Shown here one piece after another: positions 53,277 through 61,559 of a stretch of 64,000 bases of DNA. The notes under the pieces are model-generated. The model had not been told where the DNA came from and ran no database searches. It saw nothing but the letters and a program-made list of their open reading frames with translations. The stretch is taken from contig CAMNSS010000007.1 of the NCBI GenBank assembly GCA_946555345.1, forward strand, positions 1-64,000, given 5' to 3'. Each line of letters opens with the position of its first letter. Positions within the stretch are counted from its first letter, which is position 1. The position numbers and the translations under genes are program-made. Source of the DNA: an uncultured Eubacterium sp. GTDB taxonomy: Bacteria > Bacillota > Clostridia > Peptostreptococcales > Anaerovoracaceae.

Positions 53277-54925
53277 TAGTGGCTAATTTATCACAATTAA
53301 AACGACAAAGAATGCTTGAATTCATTGATAAAATAAGAGAAGAACACAAAGATGATGACGATATGTTAATTGCACTTGGTGAAATTGAAAATGAATTAAA
53401 TTCTAAGAAATATGGTTTGGTTTGGGAACAACACGAAGAAGCAGTCGATGTAATGATGAAGGATAACATTCCTGTATTTACAGAATGCAAGGATAAAGAA
53501 ATTATTGCAGATGATAGTGGTAAATTTAATTTCTTATTGGAAGGAGATAATTTACATAGTTTAAAACTGTTAGAGAAAACTCATAAAGGGAAAATCGATT
53601 TTATTTATATTGATCCTCCATATAATACAGGAGGAACAGAATTCAGATACGATGACACTATTATTGTTAAAGAAGATGGATTTAAGCATTCAAAATGGCT
53701 TTCTTTTATGAGTGATAGACTAAATATTGCTCGCAATCTTCTTGCAAGTGAGGGGCTTATTTTCATAAGTATTGATGATAATGAAATAGCGCCATTGATT
53801 ATGCTATGCGATTCTATATTCGGAGAGCAAAATCGTGTAGAAACTGTAATTTGGAAAAATAAATATGGTGCAGGTGCCAAAACAGTTGGATTTATTAGTG
53901 TGCATGAATATATTTTATGCTATAGTAAATCTCTGATTTCAGATTTGACATCAGAACTGGATTTAGAAGGGCAGGCAGCTTATAAAAAGAAGGACGAAAA
54001 ATACGATACTAGAGGCGGATATTTAACTCAACCTTTGATGACATCAAGTCTGGGTGATCGACCAAATTTAATGTATAACATTGAATATGAAGGTGATTTA
54101 ATTATTCCAAGAAAACAGTGGGTTTGGAGTCGTGAACGACTTGAAAAAGCGATTGCTAATAACGAGGTTGAATTTAATAAACAAAAGGATGGCACCTATT
54201 CTGTAAGAGCTAAGAAATATCTTTTTGATGAGAATGGAGATATAAGACGAGGAAAACCACTATCAATAATGAATGGACCTTTTACACAAGATGGAACAAA
54301 GGAAATTAGAAAAATTTTTGGTACTGAAAATGCGTTCAAATTTGCAAAACCAAGTGAACTTATTAGACATTTCATATCATTTGCAGTTAATGGAAATTTA
54401 AAAAAAGATGCTATTATATTGGACTTCTTTGCAGGTTCTGGTACTACAGGACACGCTGTTCTAGAACAAAATCTTAAAGATGGTGGAAATCGTAAATTTA
54501 TTCTTTGTACAAATAATGAAAATAATATTTGTGAAGAGATTACCTTTGAGCGTATAAAGCGAGTAATCAGTGGATATGGCGATGTAGAAGGTATACCAGC
54601 AAATCTTAAATACTATCGTACTGACTTTGTATCAAAAGACACAGAAATGTTATCTGATGAGCTTTTAAAACATATTAAAGAAATGATTCAGCTTGAACAT
54701 GGAATTCAAATTGATGGTAGCAAGTATTTAATATTACTTACAGATGAAGATGCCGATGAGTTAGAAAAAGAGTGGAATGATTATTCTGAAGTTAAGGCAC
54801 TATATGTATCACGAAATGTGCTTTTCACCACTAAACAAAATGCTCTTTTTGGAAATATTGAAGTACATATAATTCCAGATGATTATTTTAAATTTGAATT
54901 GCAGGAGGCGGGCGAAGCATGGTAA
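53273..54925 (+). CDS. mod: Type III restriction-modification methyltransferase (Mod)
   Basis: A 550-residue beta-class adenine-N6 DNA methyltransferase. The catalytic motif IV, DPPYNTGG (residues 114-121), precedes the AdoMet-binding motif I, DFFAGSGTTGHAV (about 384-396). The target-recognition region lies between them. Order and length match Type III Mod subunits, which both recognise the site and methylate one strand. The gene overlaps the controller upstream and Res downstream. A+T-rich codon usage contrasts strongly with the host genes. The recognition sequence cannot be deduced. Confidence 0.93.
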   Translation: MIVANLSQLKRQRMLEFIDKIREEHKDDDDMLIALGEIENELNSKKYGLVWEQHEEAVDVMMKDNIPVFTECKDKEIIADDSGKFNFLLEGDNLHSLKLLEKTHKGKIDFIYIDPPYNTGGTEFRYDDTIIVKEDGFKHSKWLSFMSDRLNIARNLLASEGLIFISIDDNEIAPLIMLCDSIFGEQNRVETVIWKNKYGAGAKTVGFISVHEYILCYSKSLISDLTSELDLEGQAAYKKKDEKYDTRGGYLTQPLMTSSLGDRPNLMYNIEYEGDLIIPRKQWVWSRERLEKAIANNEVEFNKQKDGTYSVRAKKYLFDENGDIRRGKPLSIMNGPFTQDGTKEIRKIFGTENAFKFAKPSELIRHFISFAVNGNLKKDAIILDFFAGSGTTGHAVLEQNLKDGGNRKFILCTNNENNICEEITFERIKRVISGYGDVEGIPANLKYYRTDFVSKDTEMLSDELLKHIKEMIQLEHGIQIDGSKYLILLTDEDADELEKEWNDYSEVKALYVSRNVLFTTKQNALFGNIEVHIIPDDYFKFELQEAGEAW

Positions 54926-57132
54926 ATTCAGGACTATCAATTAAATTGTTTGATTTTCAAGAGCAAGCAGTTATGAAATTAATTGATCTTACATCTAAAG
55001 TAGATAGTAAGCAAACAATTGTCATGAAAGCACCTACTGGCTCTGGTAAAACCATTATGCTTATTGATTATATTGATACATATTTAACTAATATTAATGA
55101 TAATACAGCATTTATATGGTTATGCCCAGGCAAAGGCAATCTTGAGGAGCAAAGTAGAGAAAAGATGATGCAATTTGCTCCGGGGAGAGTAACGCAAAAT
55201 TTATTTGATGCATTATTGAATGGATTTACTCCGGGTAGCACAACATTCATAAATTGGGAACTTGTAACTAAACGAGGAAATACAGCTATTCGAGATAGTG
55301 AAAGAAAGAATTTATTTGATCGTATTGCGGATGCTCATCGATTAGATATGGACTTCATCATAATTATTGATGAGGAACATTCAAATAATACTGCTAAAGC
55401 AAAAACTATTATTGATGCATTTGCTTCAAAACATATTGTTCGTGTAAGTGCAACTGCAATAGAAAATAAGCGTTATGAATTTTTTGAAATTGATGAGGTT
55501 GATGTTATAGGTGTGGGTCTTATTACAAAAGCACTTTATGTCAATGAGGGCATAGAAGATAATATTGAAATAACTGATGATTACGATTATCTTCTTGAAC
55601 TTGCAGATAAAAAACGCAAAGCTATTTCAGATAGATATAAGGAAATTGATAAAAACATTCGACCTCTAGTATTAATCCAATCTCCTAATGGACAACCTGA
55701 AACGATTGTTGCGGTTGAACAAAAATTAGAATCAATGGGTTATTCTTATGATAATGGCATGGTTAGTAAATGGATGAGTGAAGATAAAAGAGACTTGCCA
55801 GATAATCTGACAGAAAATGATGGAATACCTGTTTTTCTTCTAATGAAACAAGCCATTAGTACTGGGTGGGATTGCCCTCGTGCTAAAATACTTGTAAAAC
55901 TTCGTGAAGGCATGAGCGAAAGTTTTGAAATACAAACTATTGGGCGTATTCGCCGTATGCCAGAAGCTAAACATTATGAAGATGATTTACTAGATTTTTG
56001 TTATGTTTATACTTTTGATGAAAAATATAAAGCAGGGCTTTTATCTGAAATGGATAAGGCTTATGAAACTCGTAGATTATTCTTAAAGGATAAGTGTAAA
56101 ACTTTTACTCTAGAAAAAGAAATGAGAGATTTAGATTTCAATGGTTTAGGAGAGAGGGAAGTTCTAAATAAAATATATGATTCATTAGTTGATAAATATA
56201 AATTAAATACCAATACTTCAGATAACAAATTGCGTTTAAAAGCAGAAGGATATACATTTGGTGATGAAATTATAGGTCATGCTTTACATGGAGAGTTTGT
56301 GCGTACTTCTATGATAATGGAAAGTACAAGTTATTATACTACTCGTAAACGAGTTAATACGCATAAACATGGTATAGAATTACTCCATTCTGTAGATGCG
56401 ATTAAAAGCACTATTGGTATGACAACAGCTAAAGTTAAAACTATATTAGAGCGTCTTTTCCGTAAGGGAGGATCTAAATATAAAAAGCTATTGTCACTAG
56501 AAACAAAGGAATTCTATGCATTCGTCATTAATAATGAACATTTATTAAAAGAAGAATTTCGTGAAGTAACTGCTACTATGAATCAGCAGATTAATTTGGT
56601 TCTAAGTCCTAAAAAATCTATTTTCCGTATACCTGAACAAGATTTTTATAAATATGATCCGGGAGTAAAGAATGAAACTGATTATTTAAATAATGCATAT
56701 CATGAATATACTTCTGGATATGCAACAAGTGTTGTGAGAAGCACTTCGGAAATGCTCTTTGAACAATATTGTGAAACGCGAGATGATATTGAGTGGGTTT
56801 ATAAAAACGGAGATACCGGACAACAATATTTCTCTATTGTATATTTGGATGGACTTCAAAACCAGTGGCTATTTTATGCCGATTATATTGTTATGAAAAA
56901 AGATGGTAGCGTTTGGATTATAGAAACTAAAGGTGGAGAAGCTAGAGGTAAAGATAAAAATATAGATAAACAGATTGAAAATAAATTTAATGCATTCAAA
57001 TATTATGCAAAAGAACATTCTTTATATTGGGGATTTGTTCGTGATAAAGATAATAAACTTTACATAAATAACACTGAGTTTACTCGTGATATATCTGATG
57101 AGCATTGGATAGCATTGGAAGAAGGGTTTTAA
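54919..57132 (+). CDS. res: Type III restriction endonuclease (Res)
   Basis: A 737-residue Res subunit. It is an SF2 helicase/translocase with Walker A APTGSGKT (38-45), Walker B DEEH (about 151-154), SATA and motif VI QTIGRIRRMPEAKHY. A C-terminal PD-(D/E)xK nuclease has D655, E669 and K671 in ADYIVMKKDG...IIETKGG. All catalytic residues are present, so the system looks intact. Cleavage would need two head-to-head unmethylated sites, as in the family generally. The start overlaps the end of mod by seven bases, with GGAGG upstream. Confidence 0.93.
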   Translation: MVNSGLSIKLFDFQEQAVMKLIDLTSKVDSKQTIVMKAPTGSGKTIMLIDYIDTYLTNINDNTAFIWLCPGKGNLEEQSREKMMQFAPGRVTQNLFDALLNGFTPGSTTFINWELVTKRGNTAIRDSERKNLFDRIADAHRLDMDFIIIIDEEHSNNTAKAKTIIDAFASKHIVRVSATAIENKRYEFFEIDEVDVIGVGLITKALYVNEGIEDNIEITDDYDYLLELADKKRKAISDRYKEIDKNIRPLVLIQSPNGQPETIVAVEQKLESMGYSYDNGMVSKWMSEDKRDLPDNLTENDGIPVFLLMKQAISTGWDCPRAKILVKLREGMSESFEIQTIGRIRRMPEAKHYEDDLLDFCYVYTFDEKYKAGLLSEMDKAYETRRLFLKDKCKTFTLEKEMRDLDFNGLGEREVLNKIYDSLVDKYKLNTNTSDNKLRLKAEGYTFGDEIIGHALHGEFVRTSMIMESTSYYTTRKRVNTHKHGIELLHSVDAIKSTIGMTTAKVKTILERLFRKGGSKYKKLLSLETKEFYAFVINNEHLLKEEFREVTATMNQQINLVLSPKKSIFRIPEQDFYKYDPGVKNETDYLNNAYHEYTSGYATSVVRSTSEMLFEQYCETRDDIEWVYKNGDTGQQYFSIVYLDGLQNQWLFYADYIVMKKDGSVWIIETKGGEARGKDKNIDKQIENKFNAFKYYAKEHSLYWGFVRDKDNKLYINNTEFTRDISDEHWIALEEGF

Positions 57133-57208
57133 TTAGTTCATCTTTATTTGTGCTTTAAAACTTCAACAGAAGTAAAATGCTGATAATAATGTGAATATGA
57201 AAAGAAAA

Positions 57209-57243
57209 CACGGCATGGGTTAACTCTTGCCGTGAATTTTTAT
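57209..57243. terminator. Bidirectional terminator between res and the DUF4926 gene
   Basis: CACGGCA (57209-57215) pairs with TGCCGTG (57228-57234). AATTTTT follows on the plus strand and TTTTCTTTT on the minus strand. Confidence 0.75.
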
Positions 57244-57248
57244 AATGT

Positions 57249-57386
57249 TCATCTGGTATCGCCATTTGAATCAAAGAATTCAACTTCATAATAAGTGCCA
57301 TCATATTCTAAAACAATTGAACCTTTGGTTTCAATAGGAAGTTCATTAAATTCTTTGATGAGTTTTACTACATCTAATTCTTTCAT
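57249..57386 (-). CDS. DUF4926 small protein
   Basis: A 45-residue minus-strand protein, MKELDVVKLIKEFNELPIET... ending YYEVEFFDSNGDTR, matching short DUF4926 proteins. GAGAGGAAAA lies upstream of ATG 57386. These proteins are commonly small, monocistronic and near toxin-immunity or defence genes; function unknown. It converges with res at a shared terminator. A plus-strand frame over the same bases (57295-57495) is its shadow. Confidence 0.7.
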   Translation of the reverse strand: MKELDVVKLIKEFNELPIETKGSIVLEYDGTYYEVEFFDSNGDTR

Positions 57387-57521
57387 AGTATCTTTTCCTC
57401 TCGTAAGACTACAGATCATTATGGTTTTTATGTTGCTTCTTTTGAAATGTTATATCATCTCTTTGATGAGGTATCATTTTGAAAATCGTATTTAATAGTG
57501 GTTATACTAAATTGAAAAATT

Positions 57522-57564
57522 ATTCAACCCAAAAGGTTGAATTTAAGGAAATGTATGTTATAAT
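57522..57564 (+). promoter_or_regulatory. Promoter with overlapping operator for the XRE/ImmA genes
   Basis: TTGAAT (57537-57542), a 16-nt spacer and TATAAT (57559-57564). A perfect inverted repeat, ATTCAACC-CAAAA-GGTTGAAT (57522-57542), covers the -35 box. A repressor bound there would block RNA polymerase, consistent with autoregulation by the XRE protein immediately downstream. Confidence 0.75.
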
Positions 57565-57597
57565 CAAAATTGTAAGGAAGGTTTAGGAGGCAAAAAA

Positions 57598-57954
57598 ATG
57601 AAAGGAAGATTAGCAAAGTTTTTAAGGAGATTAAGACTTGAGAATGATGAGTACTTAAAGGACATGGCATTAAAAACAGGAGTATCTATTTCTTTTCTGT
57701 CTGCTGTAGAAAATGAAACGAAAAAGATGACTGATTCATTAATAGAAAAGATTATCGAGTGTTACCACTTAACAGAAGATCAGGAAGAAGAATTAAGAAT
57801 AGCTAGTATGGAAGCAAATAAAGAAACAACTATATACTTGGATAAGCTAAATGATGGTCAAACAGAGCTTACATACAGATTTGCTCGAAGAATTAAAAAT
57901 ATTGATGATGATACATTGTCAAAAATTAAGAAATTGTTGGAGGGGAATGAATGA
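57598..57954 (+). CDS. XRE-family regulator paired with ImmA
   Basis: A 118-residue protein with an N-terminal helix-turn-helix (LRRLRLENDEYLKDMALKTGVSISFLSAVENETKKM) and a helical C-terminal tail. AGGAGG precedes ATG 57598. It overlaps the ImmA/IrrE gene by four bases (ATGA). This pair is the ImmR/ImmA-like switch of integrative elements and many toxin-antitoxin-like modules: the repressor is inactivated by its protease partner after DNA damage or another cue. Confidence 0.85.
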   Translation: MKGRLAKFLRRLRLENDEYLKDMALKTGVSISFLSAVENETKKMTDSLIEKIIECYHLTEDQEEELRIASMEANKETTIYLDKLNDGQTELTYRFARRIKNIDDDTLSKIKKLLEGNE

Positions 57955-58487
57955 TTGATTATATTGTGAAATCTAGAAGCATGAAAGATATAAGAAAAAT
58001 TGTAAATATAATTAAGAAACATTGTGGCTTTTATGATTGCCTACAATTTCCAATTATGTTTTTCTGGGAACAAATTATTCCAAAAATTTTTCCTGATTAT
58101 AGGTTTTTATATGTTGAAGACGATGAACTTGAAGGAGTAGAAGCATATACAGATCATAACTCGAAAATAGTTAAAGTAAAGATTAGTGTTTACTTGAAGG
58201 CTTTAAACGGCTCTTCTAGGGACTTATTTACTATAGCTCATGAAATTGGACATTTGTTCTTACATGATGGTGAAGCTATGATTTTTGCTCGAACAAGCGA
58301 AAGATTCCCTGCATATAAGAGCGCTGAATGGCAAGCAAATTATTTTGCAGCAGAAATGCTTATGGGATCTCATTTAATTATAGATATGTCAATTAATGAA
58401 ATTTCAAATGCTTGTAATGTGTGTGAAAAATCAGCGAAAATACAGCTTGAACATGCTATATCAGAAAGAGAAAAAGGGCGGGTATAG
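57951..58487 (+). CDS. ImmA/IrrE-family metallopeptidase
   Basis: A 178-residue protein with the zinc-peptidase motif HEIGH at residues 97-101 (TIAHEIGHLFLHDG) and the family's later SAEWQANYFAAEMLM segment. It probably cleaves or displaces the XRE repressor encoded directly upstream. The start overlaps that gene (ATGA) with GGAGGGGA upstream. Intact catalytic residues suggest it is still functional although the host element has decayed. Confidence 0.87.
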   Translation: MIDYIVKSRSMKDIRKIVNIIKKHCGFYDCLQFPIMFFWEQIIPKIFPDYRFLYVEDDELEGVEAYTDHNSKIVKVKISVYLKALNGSSRDLFTIAHEIGHLFLHDGEAMIFARTSERFPAYKSAEWQANYFAAEMLMGSHLIIDMSINEISNACNVCEKSAKIQLEHAISEREKGRV

Positions 58488-58559
58488 TGATTGTTACTAA
58501 TTTAGTTATTGCAGTGACTAAATTGTATATGAATTTAGTAGTTAAGGAGGTGATGTGCT

Positions 58560-58706
58560 ATGAGAATTAAAAAAAGAATTCATCATTTGTTGCAGCAAAT
58601 AATGAATTCAAACTCGGAAATGTTTCCAAGCAAAATACAATTATATATTAACACTTCCGAGTATGGTAAGTCAAAGTATTTTTATAGAAGAAAGGAAGTG
58701 TTATAA
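58560..58706 (+). CDS. Small basic protein (48 aa) preceding the DUF4417 gene
   Basis: MRIKKRIHHLLQQIMNSNSE... to a stop at 58704-58706, with AAGGAGGTGATG upstream. Two bases separate it from the DUF4417 start codon. About eight Lys/Arg and two adjacent His suggest a basic protein. Family not recognised. The ribosome-binding site and tight spacing support a real gene in one operon with the next three. Confidence 0.55.
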   Translation: MRIKKRIHHLLQQIMNSNSEMFPSKIQLYINTSEYGKSKYFYRRKEVL

Positions 58707-58708
58707 GC

Positions 58709-59359
58709 ATGAAAAAAATATTATATGACGATGGATTTAATAGCTATCTAGTAGAAGGTGCTACTTTTATTGGCGAAGCAGGTATTCCAGTTTTGCAGAA
58801 CATGAATAATCTTCAAGTTCCAAAAGACTTGATACCTTTTACTAAATCAAGAAAAAACTTAGAAAGAAGAAAGTTTGTTCATTTTTATATACATGATGAT
58901 TATTTTAAGAGCATATTCAATCATCCTGAAAAATATGTCGAATTATTTAAAACATATGATGGAATAATCTCACCAGATCCAACTATGTTTATAGATAATT
59001 CCAAATGTCTTTTAGAAACCAGTACATATATGAATCGAGCGCTTGCCTTCTTTTATGCTAAAAAGGGTATTCCTGTGATACCGAATGTTCGATGGACAAA
59101 TGAAAAAAGTTATGATTTTTGTTCTTTAGGTATTCCTAAAGGATATATAGTATCCATTAGTACACATGGATGTTGCAAAACTAGAAAACAAAAAGAAAAT
59201 TTAAAAAATGGATTATCAAAGATGTTAGAGGTTTTAGAACCTGCTGATGTTATAGTCCATGGGTGTATGCCAAAATCGATATTTGACGAATTTGAAACTC
59301 AAACAAGATTTCATAGATTTCCTAGTGAGTTTGAAATGACACATAAGAAGGAGGCATAG
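58709..59359 (+). CDS. DUF4417 domain protein
   Basis: A 216-residue protein with the DUF4417 pattern: KFVHFYIHDDYF, YDGIISPDPTMF, the PVIPNVRW segment, then FCSLGIPKGYIVSISTHGC and DVIVHGCMP. Many Firmicutes phages and conjugative elements encode this family; its activity is unknown. The acidic, Trp and Cys residues in those segments are conserved enough to suggest an enzyme or a sensor. AAAGGAAGTG lies upstream. It is followed after three bases by the toxin-like gene. Confidence 0.8.
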   Translation: MKKILYDDGFNSYLVEGATFIGEAGIPVLQNMNNLQVPKDLIPFTKSRKNLERRKFVHFYIHDDYFKSIFNHPEKYVELFKTYDGIISPDPTMFIDNSKCLLETSTYMNRALAFFYAKKGIPVIPNVRWTNEKSYDFCSLGIPKGYIVSISTHGCCKTRKQKENLKNGLSKMLEVLEPADVIVHGCMPKSIFDEFETQTRFHRFPSEFEMTHKKEA

Positions 59360-59362
59360 ACT

Positions 59363-59740
59363 ATGGGTGTAAGCTATAAAGGTGGTGCACCGAGTTATCA
59401 TGGTATAAGTGATAATATTTCAAATGCTGCTAATTCATTCAAATATCAAAATGGATATTTTGGAGAACAAGGAACGAGCAATCGAGTAAGAGTCATCTAT
59501 GATGCTGATCCTATAAGTGTTGGGAAGGAATTTTACGATAAAATTGCGTTCGGTGGTATTGAAAAAAATCTATCTAATGGCAAAGGTAAAATAACATATA
59601 TGGCAGATGGAAGTATTATTACTTTTAGACCTACTACGAAATCTGATAATTATCCAGGTGTAGATATTAATATTTCCAAAAGTAAAAAATCAGGTGGCAT
59701 AAAGCAACAAAAAATACACTTTGGAAAGGAAGATGATTAG
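59363..59740 (+). CDS. Small toxin-like protein (polymorphic toxin C-terminal-like fold)
   Basis: A 125-residue protein. The C-terminal two thirds, DPISVGKEFYDKIAFGG..., then ITYMADGSIITFRPTTKSD and VDINISKSKKSGGIKQQKIHF, resemble modules found at the C-termini of polymorphic toxins, here as a free-standing protein without a secretion or delivery domain. No signal peptide. Assignment is by pattern memory, so moderate. GGAGG precedes the ATG. It lies between DUF4417 and the candidate immunity gene with 2-3 base gaps, consistent with an operon. Confidence 0.55.
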   Translation: MGVSYKGGAPSYHGISDNISNAANSFKYQNGYFGEQGTSNRVRVIYDADPISVGKEFYDKIAFGGIEKNLSNGKGKITYMADGSIITFRPTTKSDNYPGVDINISKSKKSGGIKQQKIHFGKEDD

Positions 59741-59742
59741 TT

Positions 59743-60303
59743 ATGAAGAAATATGATTTCAGATTTGACACAACATTAATAAAGTCATTTGTTGGTAAGA
59801 TTTTGGCAAAATATAAACATGCAGATTTCATATATACAAATTCTGTTACAGGCATTTTAGGATTTGAAATTGATGATAATGTTTTTGCATTAACCAATGA
59901 ATATGAAGAATTAGATTTTTTCACTTTGGATGATGAAGCAACCATATTTCATATCTCTGAATCAGATTGGAATAAAGTGGAACCTATGATTAATAACGAT
60001 ATCAACGAAATATGTATCAATGAGAAAATTCAGAAAATCGTATTAGTAAATGATCATACAGTTTTAACAGTTGAACAAAATGAAGAATATGATATGTGGG
60101 ATACGAAAGCTATCATTTTCTATTTCGATAATCATGAAATTTGTTTTGAAAAACAGGACTGTTGGTTTTCTCAAGAAATCGAAATATGCAAAGGACATGA
60201 TTTATTAGTAAAAATAGGTGATGGCAAAGGTATATTAACTGACTTTGAAAATGATAAAACCAAATTTATTTGTGTTGAAAGATCAATCGTTGAAATAGCA
60301 TAA
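59743..60303 (+). CDS. Candidate immunity protein
   Basis: A 186-residue acidic cytoplasmic protein (many Asp/Glu, few Arg) with no recognised domain. Its position two bases after a small toxin-like gene, its strong acidity and the terminator directly after it fit an immunity protein. No motif proves it. GGAAGATG supplies a ribosome-binding site. It could instead be an unrelated cargo protein. Confidence 0.5.
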   Translation: MKKYDFRFDTTLIKSFVGKILAKYKHADFIYTNSVTGILGFEIDDNVFALTNEYEELDFFTLDDEATIFHISESDWNKVEPMINNDINEICINEKIQKIVLVNDHTVLTVEQNEEYDMWDTKAIIFYFDNHEICFEKQDCWFSQEIEICKGHDLLVKIGDGKGILTDFENDKTKFICVERSIVEIA

Positions 60304-60335
60304 GAAAAATGTAATCGTGTCAAATATAGAATTAT

Positions 60336-60368
60336 AAGAATACTCTAGCAATCAGGGTATTCTTTTTT
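60336..60368 (+). terminator. Terminator after the DUF4417/toxin-like cassette
   Basis: AAGAATAC pairs with GTATTCTT and is followed by TTTTATT. Confidence 0.8.
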
Positions 60369-60386
60369 ATTAAATAATCATTAAAT

Positions 60387-60745
60387 CTATTCTCCATTAT
60401 TTTTAGTAGTGGTTCTATCAAGCAATAATGAATGAATTTGCCATATTTCTTTAGATAAATGCTCAATCTGATTTTTCATATCTTTAATATCATTATTGTA
60501 GATAATACCCGTAGAATTTACTTGTTTAGCGATTTGATTGACATTATTTGCATATCTTGAAAGTAGTTCTTGTATTTCTCTAAATGGTTGTAAATCAACA
60601 ATAAAAATATTTGATTCAGATACAACTTTTTTTAAGAAATGATTCATAGATTTACAGTGTGCTAACTTCATTTTCTTTTCAAAAAGTTCTTTTTTTCTTT
60701 AGTTAATTTAATTTCAAGCCTTTCATTTCTTGTTCTGTTTGCTAT
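60387..60745 (-). pseudogene. Decayed mobC-like mobilization gene
   Basis: The long minus-strand frame (60671-60387) encodes a MobC relaxosome-protein C-terminus: YANNVNQIAKQVNSTGIIY...LSKEIWQI. The N-terminus continues in another frame upstream (ANRTRNERLEIKLTKEKK), joined through an A7 run where one base appears missing. The expected start is ATA at 60745, seven bases after AGGAGG, instead of ATG. Both the start-codon change and the frameshift indicate a pseudogene, and no relaxase gene is present. Confidence 0.75.
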
Positions 60746-60801
60746 AATAATGTCCTCCTATAAATATGATTTAGGGTCTTAGGGAATATCCCTAACAAGT
60801 A

Positions 60802-60875
60802 AAAAATTGATAAAAAAAGAAGCAGTTCTATAAAGGGCTGCTTCGTCAATTTTTCTGTAAGTGTCCGTACACTTA
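60802..60875. repeat. Nested hairpins next to the recombinase remnant
   Basis: GAAGCAG...CTGCTTC inside AAAAATTGA...TCAATTTTT (60806-60855) forms a bidirectional terminator-like hairpin. It is followed by a palindrome, TAAGTGT-CCGT-ACACTTA (60858-60875). The palindrome lies directly at the point where recombinase homology begins, so it may mark a deletion or insertion end. Confidence 0.6.
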
Positions 60876-60881
60876 CTGTGA

Positions 60882-61388
60882 TTGCTACAAAAGTATGAAA
60901 AGATACTGAAAAAAGAAAAAGAGCTTGTCGATTTGAGATTAAATAATTCTATCAGTATCGATGTATATCAAGAAAAATATAGCGAAATAGAAATTAAGAA
61001 AACTAAACTATTAGAAGAAAAAAGGACATTGGAAGTAACATTAACTGATGAAAAAGAGTTAAAGAAAAGACTTGAAGGGTTTAAAAAGCTTTTAGAGTCA
61101 AATAAATATCTTGAAGAATTTGATAGAACAGTATTTGAGAGTATTGTAGAAAAAATAATCATCGGTGGAATTAAAGATGATGGAGAAATTGGTCCTGCGA
61201 TGATTACTATCATTTATAAGACTGGTAATAAAGATATTCAAGATGGTAAAAACTTTAAAGGTAAAAGAAAGAATGCTAAAGAAGTTGATAAAAATGACAC
61301 TAAAAAATTGTGTCTTCAATCAAGCGACGATGTCAATAAATTGTGTTCTTATTCAACAGATGACATAGGGAATCTTTTGGGGTATGTC
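60882..61388 (+). pseudogene. C-terminal remnant of a large serine recombinase
   Basis: About 165 residues starting LLQKYEKILKKEKELVDLRLNN. They contain the coiled-coil and the end segment VEKIIIGGIKDDGEIGPAMITIIYKTGN characteristic of large serine recombinases. The catalytic resolvase domain and the zinc-ribbon region are missing, and there is no valid start, so it is inactive. The frame continues to 61481 only by reading into host sequence. It marks the right end of the mobile element at about 61388, where base composition changes abruptly. Confidence 0.82.
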
Positions 61389-61391
61389 AAC

Positions 61392-61431
61392 AGCCTGCCG
61401 CTGAAACAGAATCGGCGAAACTGGCTTTGTC
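61392..61431 (-). repeat. Third copy of the dispersed 40-bp repeat
   Basis: Same length as, and about 33 of 40 positions identical to, the copy at 15887-15926 (both contain AGCCTGCCGCTGAAA and CTGGCTTTGTC). It lies immediately right of the mobile-element edge. The remaining 130 nt before the EamA stop are host GC-rich spacer. Confidence 0.75.
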
Positions 61432-61559
61432 CTCCGTTCCGTTTCCTTCTTTTGGACGTTCTTCTTCTAGCGGGTTCGTAGTTTCTGGCAACTCACTCGC
61501 CGCCCAGCTAGCGCTTGTTTCTCGCTTTGCCTGTTTTAGCGGTTTGGCAGCTCGCATCT

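Larger units (their letters stand above)
52200..61388. mobile_element. Degraded integrative/mobilizable element carrying Type III restriction-modification
   Basis: This 9-kb block is far more A+T-rich than both flanks and holds only element-type genes: a replication-gene chimera, a restriction-modification operon, DUF4926, ImmR/ImmA-like genes, the DUF4417 cassette, a decayed mobC and a truncated serine recombinase. Transfer and excision functions are lost, while the cargo operons look intact. The left edge is approximate (between 52141 and 52300). The right edge abuts a host dispersed repeat at 61392. I could not find a convincing duplicated attachment core. Confidence 0.82.
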
